Assembly: GCF_900240335.1 (NCBI RefSeq) | Contig: NZ_LT964979.1 | Coordinates: forward strand, 310,001 to 374,000 | Reading direction: 5' to 3' | Source: Flavimobilis massiliensis | GTDB lineage: Bacteria; Actinomycetota; Actinomycetes; Actinomycetales; Cellulomonadaceae | DNA length: 64,000 nt | In this document: positions 57,842 through 64,000 of the stretch, one piece after another | How the letters are laid out: each line of letters starts with the position of its first letter | How positions within the stretch are numbered: position 1 is the first letter of the stretch | The notes under the pieces: generated by a model | The model's input: only the letters and a program-made list of their open reading frames with translations | Told to the model about the DNA's origin: nothing | Databases searched by the model: none | Made by a program: the position numbers and the translations under genes

Positions 57842-58159
57842 ATGGACAGAGATAGAGAGTTCTCGCGACTCGTGGCCATCGAACTCGTCAGCGAGGGCAA
57901 GCGACGCGGCGTCACCCAGAAGCAGATCGCAGCGGCAGCCGGCATCGGAGCGCCCCAGCTCTCCTACTACGTCGCAGGCGTCCGCGGCCTCCTGACCGTC
58001 GGCACTCTGCTACGCGCGGCCGAGCGGCTCGAGATCAACCCAGAGGTGATCGTCGAACGCGCCTACGCCGCACTCACCCAGATGTCGCAGGCTGATGTCA
58101 TGCTCGCGGCCAACAACCCCGGCTACCAGCCGGCTGACGAACAGGGGCGCGAGGATTGA
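57842..58159 (+). CDS. CI-like HTH repressor
   Basis: 105 aa with an N-terminal XRE HTH (VTQKQIAAAAGIGAPQLSYYVAGVRGLLTVGTLLRAAERLEINPE) and a ~40-residue tail. It has no peptidase domain, so it is not RecA-cleaved; induction would instead be by the neighbouring ImmA-type protease. It is probably the maintenance repressor, by orientation (toward attR, away from lytic genes) and operon with immA. Start ATG 57842 has a -10 7 bases upstream, so leaderless. Confidence 0.75.
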   Translation: MDRDREFSRLVAIELVSEGKRRGVTQKQIAAAAGIGAPQLSYYVAGVRGLLTVGTLLRAAERLEINPEVIVERAYAALTQMSQADVMLAANNPGYQPADEQGRED

Positions 58160-58587
58160 CAATCTCGTCTGACGAACTCGCGGACCGGGCTCTGCACCAG
58201 GGGGTGCGGGTCCGGTCCGCTGACATCGGGCACCTGCACGGGCTGTACGACGACGACGCCCGATGCATCACGCTCCACGTGTGCCTGACCGACTACCAGA
58301 AGCGGTCGACGCTCGCGCACGAGATCTCTCACGCGACGTGGCGCGACCGCCCGACACGCGACCGCCACGAGCACGAGCGCCGCGAGCGCCGCGCCGACGC
58401 AGACGCCGCCCGCACCCTCATCCATCCCGTCGACTACGCGCGCGCCGAAGCGCTCGTCGGCTCCGACCCCGGAGCGCTCGCCGTCGAGCTCGACGTCTCC
58501 AAGTGGGTCATCCTCGCGTGGCAACGCGAAGCGCGACACGGCCGCGCCTGGACCCGCGCTCAAGAGACCGACGCCGAGCGCCGATAG
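58156..58587 (+). CDS. ImmA/IrrE-type metallopeptidase
   Basis: 143 aa from TTG 58156, which overlaps the CI stop (TTGA) after GAGGA. Zinc motif His55-Glu56-x-x-His59 in STLAHEISHATW, and the domain begins ITLHVCLTDYQKRSTLAHEIS as in ImmA proteins. A C-terminal helical region (ALAVELDVSKWVILAWQREA) may bind the repressor. It is expected to inactivate the CI-like repressor on induction. Confidence 0.82.
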   Translation: MTISSDELADRALHQGVRVRSADIGHLHGLYDDDARCITLHVCLTDYQKRSTLAHEISHATWRDRPTRDRHEHERRERRADADAARTLIHPVDYARAEALVGSDPGALAVELDVSKWVILAWQREARHGRAWTRAQETDAERR

Positions 58588-58629
58588 ACCAACTGCGGCA
58601 CATCGCCGCGCAGGGAACAGGGGGAGACC

Positions 58630-59313
58630 ATGAACGACAGCATGCCGTCCGCCAGCAGCGGATCGCATCCGCCCGTCCCTCCGCCGCCCAGCGCCGAGGC
58701 AACGCCGGAGAAGCCCCGCCGCGCGCTCCCAGTCTGGGCTCTCCCCGCGGTAGCGGCCGCCGTCGCTCTCACGGTCGGCCTCGGCGCGGGAGCGATCATC
58801 GGGGGCTCGGGCGACGTCCGCGAGACACCCGAGTACGTCGCGCTCGCCGCAGAGCGCGACGCGGCCGCGGCCGAGCTCGCCGAGGTGAAGGTCGGCCGCG
58901 AGGAAGCGCAGGGACGCTACGCGGCGCTCGCAGAATCGCTCAAGGACATCGACGACCGCACGGCCGCGCTCGTCGAGCGGGGGAAAGAGCTAGACGCGCG
59001 AAGCGCCGACCTCGACGACCGCGAGTCCGGCCTGGACGACCGCGAGAAGGCCGTCGGCACCGCCGAGAAGAAGGCCGCCGAGAAGTCGTTCGACGACGGT
59101 ATCTGGACGGTCGGCGAGGACATCAAGCCCGGCCGCTACAAGGTCACGGAGGCCGTCGGAGGATCCTGCTACTGGTCGATCACTCGGACCGGGTCGAACG
59201 GTGACGACATCATCGAGAACGACATCGTCACAGGCGGGCGCCCCGCCGTCGTCCTTCGCACAGGGCAGGACTTCACGTCCAACCGCTGCGGCACATGGAT
59301 GCTCCAGGACTGA
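58630..59313 (+). CDS. membrane-anchored coiled-coil surface protein next to attR
   Basis: 227 aa with GGGGGAG before ATG 58630. Layout: Pro-rich cytoplasmic N terminus (to ~30), one membrane helix (VWALPAVAAAVALTVGLGAGAIIG, ~35-58), an external coiled coil (AERDAAAAELAEVKVGREEA to SADLDDRESGLDDREKAV, ~75-145), and a C-terminal beta domain with SGYYK-like GRYKVTEAVGGSCYWSITRTG and two Cys (GSCYW, NRCGTW) probably forming a disulfide. The last domain is a known actinobacterial surface domain of unknown function. It is the last gene before attR and lies downstream of the CI-ImmA genes, so it is expressed in lysogens. Candidate superinfection exclusion or lysogenic conversion factor. Confidence 0.7.
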   Translation: MNDSMPSASSGSHPPVPPPPSAEATPEKPRRALPVWALPAVAAAVALTVGLGAGAIIGGSGDVRETPEYVALAAERDAAAAELAEVKVGREEAQGRYAALAESLKDIDDRTAALVERGKELDARSADLDDRESGLDDREKAVGTAEKKAAEKSFDDGIWTVGEDIKPGRYKVTEAVGGSCYWSITRTGSNGDDIIENDIVTGGRPAVVLRTGQDFTSNRCGTWMLQD

Positions 59314-59325
59314 CGAGCGCGACAA

Positions 59326-59361
59326 GACGCCCCCGACCTCACAGTGGAGTTCGGGGGCGTC
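59326..59361 (+). terminator. terminator at the right end of the prophage
   Basis: 11-bp perfect arms 59326-59336/59351-59361, followed by TCGTTTG. It closes the CI-ImmA-membrane protein transcript and prevents read-through into attR and the tRNA. Confidence 0.75.
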
Positions 59362-59368
59362 GTCGTTT

Positions 59369-59421
59369 GTGGCTACAGCGGGGGGCCAGTTTTCGGCCTT
59401 GGCTAAAGGTGTGGCTACAGT
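59369..59421 (+). repeat. integrase arm-type site candidates, right end
   Basis: GTGGCTACA at 59369-59377 and 59411-59419, with a degenerate TTGGCTAAA at 59399-59407, exactly 12 bp before the latter. The 14-bp GGTGTGGCTACAGT (59408-59421) is identical to 16445-16458. The 12-bp pair spacing is the same at both ends. Confidence 0.6.
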
Positions 59422-59457
59422 GGGCCGCTGCTGATGCGCCAGGATCGGCGTGATTGC

Positions 59458-59534
59458 TGGTGAGGCATCTGGGGCTTGAACCCAGGACCGACGGATTATG
59501 AGTCCGCTGCTCTGACCGACTGAGCTAATGCCTC
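59458..59534 (-). tRNA. tRNA-Met (CAT), prophage attachment site
   Basis: 77-nt tRNA: acceptor GAGGCAT/ATGCCTC, D arm GCTC/GAGC, anticodon loop CTCATAA with CAT, T arm CTGGG-TTCAAGC-CCCAG, discriminator A and encoded CCA (59458-59460). Read as elongator Met tRNA; a CAT tRNA modified to decode ATA-Ile is the alternative and cannot be excluded by eye. Its 3' 45 bases are attR (59460-59504). A TAGATT -10 element lies upstream at 59558-59563. Confidence 0.93.
59460..59504. repeat. attR: right copy of the 45-bp core
   Basis: Identical to 16295-16339; keeps the tRNA gene intact by supplying its 3' part from phage DNA. Confidence 0.9.
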
Positions 59535-59695
59535 CGGGGGTCGGACGACCCCGGAACAATCTACCGTCCCGCGCGGTGCGCCCCGACGCTCCAGGATTCC
59601 GCGTCGATGGTCGCTGCCATCGACCATCGATGCGGATTCTTCGGAGAGTGGGATCCGGGAGCGGGGAGCGGGCGCCTGGAGCGGGAGCTGGGGCC

Positions 59696-60928
59696 CTAGG
59701 CCGCGAGGCCCGTCGGCCACGTCCGACGCTCCCACGCGATCGACGCGCCGAGCAGCGTGAGGCCGAGCGTCGCGAGCACGACCCCGACCCAGGCGGGCGC
59801 GAGGTAGCCGAAGCCCGCGGCGATGACGGCCCCGCCGAGCGCCGCGCCGAGGGAGTTGCCGACGTTGAACGCGGCGTGGTTCGTCGCGGCGCCGAGCAGC
59901 GCAGCGTCGCCTGCCGCGCCGATGAGCCGTGACTGCACGGCCGGCAGCAGGAGGCTCGACGTGAAGCCGAGGACGCACGTCGTGACGAAGAGCCCGACGG
60001 GTGAGCCGCCAGCGATCCCGAGGAGTGCGAGGGCCGCGATGTACGCGCCGAAGCCCACGACTGCCGCGCGGTCGCGTGCCCGGTCGGCGTAGCGACCGCC
60101 GACGAGGTTGCCGACGGTCATGCCGACGCCGACGGCCGCGAGGAGCCAGGGGACGGCGCTCTCGGTGAGCCCGGCACGCCGCGTTGCGGTCTCGGCGATG
60201 TAGGAGTAGACGGCGAAGAACCCGCCGAAGCCGATGCAGGCGACCGCGATCATGAGCCACAGCGGTCCGCGGCGGAAGGCCGCGAGCTCGGTGCGCGGGT
60301 CGCGTTCCGGGTCGCCCGGGACGTACGGCACGGTGAGGAGCACGGCGACGAACGCGACGGCGAAGATGCCCGCGACCGCGAGGTACGCCGTCTGCCATCC
60401 GGAGGTCTGGGCGAGCCACGTCACGGCGGGAACCCCGACGATGTTCGCGACCGTGAGCCCCGAGAGAGCGAGCGCGATGCCCTGACCCTGCTTGCCGGGG
60501 CCCATGAGGCGGGCGGCGAGCAGCGAGGCGACTCCGAAGTACGCGCCGTGGGGGAGCCCGGCGACGAAGCGGGCGACGAGCGTCGACGTGAACGTCGGCA
60601 TGAGCGCCGATGCGGCGGTGCCGAGGACGAACGCCGCGAGCAGCCACAGTGTGAGGCGTGTGTGCGAGGCGCGTGCGGCGAGTGCCGCGAGCGTCGGGGC
60701 ACCGACGACGACGCCGAGCGCGTACGCGCTGATGAGCTGACCCGCGTGGGCGATCGCGACCTCCGGGTCGGTCGCGAAGCCGGGGACGAGGTCGGCGGCG
60801 ATCTGCGGGAGCATGCCCATCGAGGCGAACTCGGAGCAGCCGATGCCGAAGCCGCCGAGGGCGAGCGCGAGGAGCGCGAGCGTGCGACGGGCGGGGGAGA
60901 GCGGGGCGGGGGAGTTCTCGGTGGGCAC
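59696..60928 (-). CDS. MFS exporter (AraJ/DHA1-type)
   Basis: 410-aa 12-helix major facilitator transporter. The first helix LALGGFGIGCSEFASMGMLPQIAADL is the hallmark of AraJ/YdhP-type drug or sugar exporters; GALADR-like loop here is reduced, and the second half repeats the motif around AGLTESAVPWLLAAVGVGMTVGNLVGG. Substrate unknown. GTG 60928 gives normal length. A TAGGAT -10 (60983-60988, complement) and a palindrome upstream suggest regulated transcription. First chromosomal gene right of the prophage. Confidence 0.88.
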   Translation of the reverse strand: MPTENSPAPLSPARRTLALLALALGGFGIGCSEFASMGMLPQIAADLVPGFATDPEVAIAHAGQLISAYALGVVVGAPTLAALAARASHTRLTLWLLAAFVLGTAASALMPTFTSTLVARFVAGLPHGAYFGVASLLAARLMGPGKQGQGIALALSGLTVANIVGVPAVTWLAQTSGWQTAYLAVAGIFAVAFVAVLLTVPYVPGDPERDPRTELAAFRRGPLWLMIAVACIGFGGFFAVYSYIAETATRRAGLTESAVPWLLAAVGVGMTVGNLVGGRYADRARDRAAVVGFGAYIAALALLGIAGGSPVGLFVTTCVLGFTSSLLLPAVQSRLIGAAGDAALLGAATNHAAFNVGNSLGAALGGAVIAAGFGYLAPAWVGVVLATLGLTLLGASIAWERRTWPTGLAA

Positions 60929-60997
60929 GACGGACCTTCGGACGACGGGGCGGGGCGCCGACGTCGTCGTCCGGCCGCGGTTATCCTACGACGCGCT

Positions 60998-61009
60998 GTG
61001 AACGTTCAC
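60998..61009 (-). promoter_or_regulatory. palindromic operator candidate upstream of the MFS gene
   Basis: Perfect 12-bp palindrome GTGAACGTTCAC, 10 bp upstream of the TAGGAT -10 on the minus strand, so in the promoter spacer or -35 region. Fits a dimeric repressor such as TetR/MarR-type. No regulator gene is nearby in the window. Confidence 0.45.
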
Positions 61010-61037
61010 GCGACCGTGCCGGACACCGACGGCGGGC

Positions 61038-61052
61038 TACCGTGGACCCATG
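61038..61052 (+). promoter_or_regulatory. -10 element, leaderless start
   Basis: TACCGT (61038-61043), 6 bases before ATG 61050, no ribosome-binding site. Confidence 0.5.
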
Positions 61053-61607
61053 GCGCTCTTCCGCAGACCCGTCCCCGCCGTCCAGGCCGACCTTGCCCTC
61101 CGCACCGTCGGCGAGAAGGCCGTCGCCGGGACGCGCGTTGAGATCCTGCCCGACGGCGTCGCGCCGCGCGACGACGTGCGTATCGCCGACCTGCCCGAGC
61201 GGTGGGCGCTCGCGACCGCTCACCACGTCGTCGTCGAACGGGACGGAGATCCTCTCGTACGCCGCTGGTGCGACGTCGATCACGCCGCCGTCGACGCGCA
61301 GATCAACGTGCTGACGATCCGCTGGGCCGACGGCACACCGCCGACCCGCCTCCACCTCGTTGACCGCACGCCCCAGGCGTTCGCTCGCACGCTGCGCGAA
61401 CGTGTCGTCGCGAGCGTCGTCCACCGTGAGAGCGCCGACCTGCCGGGCGGCGGGACCGTCCGTGTCGCGATCCGTCGCGACGAGCGTGACGAGCTGTTCT
61501 CCGAGGTGCTCGGCGACGGTCACGTCGACCTCTCCGACCCCGCGACGAAGGCTGTGGTGCAGGCAACAGAGTCCCGGGCACGCAGCGCGGTCGGACTCCC
61601 GCTGTAA
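61050..61607 (+). CDS. conserved actinobacterial hypothetical protein
   Basis: 185 aa with LALRTVGEKAVAGTRVEILPDGV, RWALATAHHVVVER, ALATAHH-type core and LTIRWADGTPPTRLHLVDRTPQAFARTLRERV. This resembles a Micrococcales-specific hypothetical family found beside this tRNA-Asn gene. Mixed alpha/beta, no membrane segments, soluble. No function known. Confidence 0.7.
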   Translation: MALFRRPVPAVQADLALRTVGEKAVAGTRVEILPDGVAPRDDVRIADLPERWALATAHHVVVERDGDPLVRRWCDVDHAAVDAQINVLTIRWADGTPPTRLHLVDRTPQAFARTLRERVVASVVHRESADLPGGGTVRVAIRRDERDELFSEVLGDGHVDLSDPATKAVVQATESRARSAVGLPL

Positions 61608-61613
61608 CACTGC

Positions 61614-61619
61614 TATAGT
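61614..61619 (+). promoter_or_regulatory. tRNA-Asn -10 element
   Basis: TATAGT, near-consensus, about 32 bases before the tRNA 5' end. No good -35 is visible. Confidence 0.5.
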
Positions 61620-61650
61620 TCTTCTCGGCTTGCTACGGCAGGCCACGCGA

Positions 61651-62008
<358 letters not shown>

Positions 62009-62119
62009 GCATCAATGCTACCGCCTACGGGGCTAATCAAGGCGGTTCTCTCGCATTCCAGTCGCTCAGCGCCTAGTCGGTGCTTGCAACGCGAGGTTCA
62101 CGCGTGTACAACTTGGCGC

Positions 62120-62401
62120 ATGGAGATGAATCTAGGCGGTGAGCGCCTACTTCTAGCCGGCCGCGCGAGTGTCGCGGCGGAGGTTCGCGCTGAGCTCGCA
62201 CGCAGCGGAAGATCCGCGGCCGACCTGACGCGTGCGACGAGTAGGTCCCAGGCCTACTGGAGTCGTCGCCTCACGGGGAAGGTCGCGATGGACACCGACG
62301 ACCTCGACGAAGTCGCCAAGATCGTCGGCATCGGCGCCGATGAACTCCTGCGTAGAGCGAGAGACCACTCTGCTGCGCCGACTGCCGGGAGCCCGTCGTG
62401 A
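62120..62401 (+). CDS. HTH (XRE) regulator, paralogue of the leftward one
   Basis: 93 aa from ATG 62120 (62126 possible). HTH core: VAAEVRAELARSGRSAADLTRATSRSQAYWSRRLTGKVAMDTDDLDEVAKIVGIGADELL, aligning without gaps to the divergent gene at 61685-62008 except in the recognition-helix approach (LATALGQSQTYW versus LTRATSRSQAYW). The GTGA overlap with the next gene indicates an operon with the ParB-like protein. Confidence 0.8.
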   Translation: MEMNLGGERLLLAGRASVAAEVRAELARSGRSAADLTRATSRSQAYWSRRLTGKVAMDTDDLDEVAKIVGIGADELLRRARDHSAAPTAGSPS

Positions 62402-63453
62402 CGGGGAGGGAGCCCATCGTCGTGGTGGGTGACGCCTGGCCAGCGACTAGCCGCGAAGGTGAGGGTCCGGGCGCGGTGACTGACCTATCGGGCGAGGCTG
62501 CGCGAGCCGTGACCGAAGAGGTACGCCAAGCGACCGTCCGGCTTCTCGATTCCCTCGCCGACGTAGACGAGGCCGTTGCCCGAGCCTATGACGGGCGCGC
62601 ATGGCTTGCGCTGGGATATGCGAGCTGGGAGTCATACTGCGCAGCTGAGTTCTCGCAGGCGAGGCTCTGGGGAACCGTCGACGAGCGTCGAGAGCGCGTG
62701 AGCGCACTGCGGACGGCGGGTCTCTCAACTCGGGCAATCGCGGCGGTGCTCGGCGTGTCGAAGGCCACGCCGGGACGCGACATCGCAGTTCTATCAGGTG
62801 CCACATCTGTGGCACCTGATGCGCTCGGTGGTGGTGAAGCCACGCCTTCGACGCTGAGCCCTGCGACTCCGGGGGTTGCGGGGGTTGACGGGAAGCAGTA
62901 CCGCCCGCTGCGCGCGATGCCGGAGCAGCTGCTCGAGCGCAAGCTCTCCGTCGCCGAGCTCCACTCCGACGGCTTGCGCCAGGAGGAGATCGCCGAACGC
63001 CTCGGTGTCTCCCAGGCGACGGTCTCCGCCGATCTCGCCGAGATGAGGCGCATGGCAGAGGCTGCACCCGAGCCGATCCGCGAAGCGCTGTCCAACCCGA
63101 CGCTGACTCGTGCAGAGACGATGAGCCGCCTGCAGGACCTGGTCCTGCCACGTGTGAACCTTGGGCCGATCGCAACCAGGGTCATCGCCGACGTCGCAGC
63201 GTCAACCCGCACCCTGCACCGCGACATCTACATGGACGACGCGTGGCAGGACGAGACACAGCGCCGCGCGGCAGCGACGGCCATCATCGCTGGCGGCCTC
63301 GGCGAGGTGCTCCTCCTCGCCGCTGAGCTGGCTGAGCACATCACGCGCGACGACGTCGAGCTCGAGGAGGAGCGCTGGATGCGGTTCACGCAGGCCATCG
63401 GCGACACGTCCCGAAAGCTCGCACGCGCAGCACGGGACGCACACGACCGCTGA
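62398..63453 (+). CDS. ParB/KorB-like HTH protein of a plasmid-type element
   Basis: 351 aa from GTG 62398. N-terminal AYDGRAWLALGYASWESYCAAEF is a motif of plasmid and AICE regulators; two HTH units follow: ALRTAGLSTRAIAAVLGVSKATPGRDI (~100-126) and LHSDGLRQEEIAERLGVSQATVSADLAEM (~185-215), separated by a GVDGKQYRP linker. C-terminal helical domain. Probably a partition or transcriptional control protein of the element. Confidence 0.75.
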   Translation: MTGREPIVVVGDAWPATSREGEGPGAVTDLSGEAARAVTEEVRQATVRLLDSLADVDEAVARAYDGRAWLALGYASWESYCAAEFSQARLWGTVDERRERVSALRTAGLSTRAIAAVLGVSKATPGRDIAVLSGATSVAPDALGGGEATPSTLSPATPGVAGVDGKQYRPLRAMPEQLLERKLSVAELHSDGLRQEEIAERLGVSQATVSADLAEMRRMAEAAPEPIREALSNPTLTRAETMSRLQDLVLPRVNLGPIATRVIADVAASTRTLHRDIYMDDAWQDETQRRAAATAIIAGGLGEVLLLAAELAEHITRDDVELEEERWMRFTQAIGDTSRKLARAARDAHDR

Positions 63454-63483
63454 CCTCGGCCCCACAGGGAAAGGGACCCCATC

Positions 63484-64000
63484 ATGACCAGCACGACCCC
63501 GCTCCTCTCGCCTCGCGCGCACGCCCGGATCCGGGCAGTCTCCACGCTCACAACGATCCTCGTCGCGCTGGCCGCCGCGGTGCTCTCCTGGCACGGCCTG
63601 ACGCTGCTTGGGCACCAGGCCGGCTTCGGGCAGCTCTCGGTGCTGCTGCCGATCGTCATCGACGGGGCGATGGTCGGCGGCGCGGTGCACGTCCTGCACG
63701 CCTCGCTCACGGGAGTCTCCACCCGCTGGGGCTGGGGCATGACGCTGGTCGGTGTGGCGATCTCCACCTGGGGCAACGTCGCGAGTGCACCTCAGTCGGG
63801 GATCTCCGCGGGCATCGTCCACGCGGTGCCGCCGCTCGCGCTGGCCGCGATGGTCGAGGCCACCATGCGCATCATCCGCCACGGGATCACCGTCGGCGCC
63901 GCAGCGCAGACGTCGACGTCGTCGAGCACCTCTACATCCGCAGCGACCGTCCCGACGGGCCAGCGCCCTGCACCGACGCCGGTGCCGCCGACTCCGCCCG
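63484..64000 (+). CDS. DUF2637 (SpdB-like) membrane protein, 3' truncated
   Basis: 172 residues visible, running off the right edge. ATG 63484 after GGAAAGGG. Four membrane helices (TLTTILVALAAAVLSWHGL; LSVLLPIVIDGAMVGGAVHVL; GWGMTLVGVAISTWGNVASA; VPPLALAAMVEATMRII) match DUF2637, found in actinomycete conjugative elements near transfer/spread genes, then a Ser/Thr/Pro-rich linker. Likely part of the transfer or spread apparatus. Confidence 0.8.
   Translation, partial: MTSTTPLLSPRAHARIRAVSTLTTILVALAAAVLSWHGLTLLGHQAGFGQLSVLLPIVIDGAMVGGAVHVLHASLTGVSTRWGWGMTLVGVAISTWGNVASAPQSGISAGIVHAVPPLALAAMVEATMRIIRHGITVGAAAQTSTSSSTSTSAATVPTGQRPAPTPVPPTPP

Larger units (their letters stand above)
16295..59504. 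mobile_element. complete siphovirus-type prophage (~43.2 kb)
   Basis: Bounded by 45-bp direct repeats in tRNA-Met. It contains an integrase and excisionase, lysogeny switch, replication and recombination genes, terminase, portal, capsid, scaffold, connectors, tail tube, frameshifted tail chaperones, a 1411-aa tape measure protein, tail tip proteins and a lysis cassette. All structural modules look intact, with no obvious broken essential gene, so it may be inducible. Tape-measure length implies a tail of very roughly 200 nm. The only assembly doubt is one N at 41400. Confidence 0.95.

Noticed and set aside
62409..63453. Replication initiator or relaxase in the second element
   Set aside because: The protein has two HTH segments but no relaxase His cluster, no Rep or helicase motif; ParB/KorB-like is a better fit.

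Overview
The window is high-GC, densely coded DNA from an actinomycete. Micrococcales (Cellulomonas/Sanguibacter-like) is my best guess, from the leaderless start codons, frequent GTG starts and gene families. It has three parts: host chromosome (1-16294), a complete ~43.2 kb siphovirus-type prophage (16295-59504), and host chromosome again (59505-61723) running into the left end of a second, plasmid-like integrated element (61724-64000, cut by the window edge).

Left chromosome: the 3' end of glycyl-tRNA synthetase and a tRNA-dihydrouridine synthase, then an alpha-glucan utilisation locus. This has a secreted alpha-amylase lipoprotein, a cytoplasmic GH13 alpha-glucosidase, a divergent LacI-family regulator, a maltose/maltodextrin ABC importer (malE-malF-malG) and a second GH13 enzyme overlapping malG by 4 bp. 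Surface amylase makes maltodextrins, MalEFG imports them and the two GH13 enzymes hydrolyse them; CTTGCA-type boxes and inverted repeats lie in the three promoters. dgt and dnaG follow, both apparently leaderless.

Prophage: inserted in a tRNA-Met(CAT) gene, leaving a 45-bp duplication. The complete tRNA is at the right end and only its 3' part at the left. Left to right: tyrosine integrase; a ClpP-fold serine dehydrogenase proteinase-family cargo gene; then leftward late genes in reverse order of expression (lysis, tail tip, tape measure, frameshifted tail chaperones, major tail protein, connectors, capsid, decoration, scaffold, MuF, portal, terminase, HNH); a G-rich candidate packaging region; a long leftward early operon of small translationally coupled genes (DUF4326, MmcB-like nuclease, replication protein, HNH, RusA, SSB, NrdH-like, WhiB-like, YqaJ exonuclease, excisionase); and a lysogeny module (divergent Cro/CI-like repressors over an operator array, ImmA-type protease). 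Rightward single genes at 18369, 29384, 56034 and 58630 interrupt or flank the leftward operons and look like lysogeny-expressed cargo; three of them encode membrane-associated or otherwise unrecognised proteins and are the best places to look for a new phage-defence or superinfection-exclusion function.

Right side: an MFS exporter, a conserved hypothetical gene and a tRNA-Asn. Immediately after the tRNA lie two divergent paralogous HTH genes, a ParB/KorB-like HTH protein and a DUF2637 membrane protein (truncated). This is the gene content of an actinomycete integrative and conjugative element using tRNA-Asn as its attachment site. No CRISPR array, rRNA or IS element was seen.
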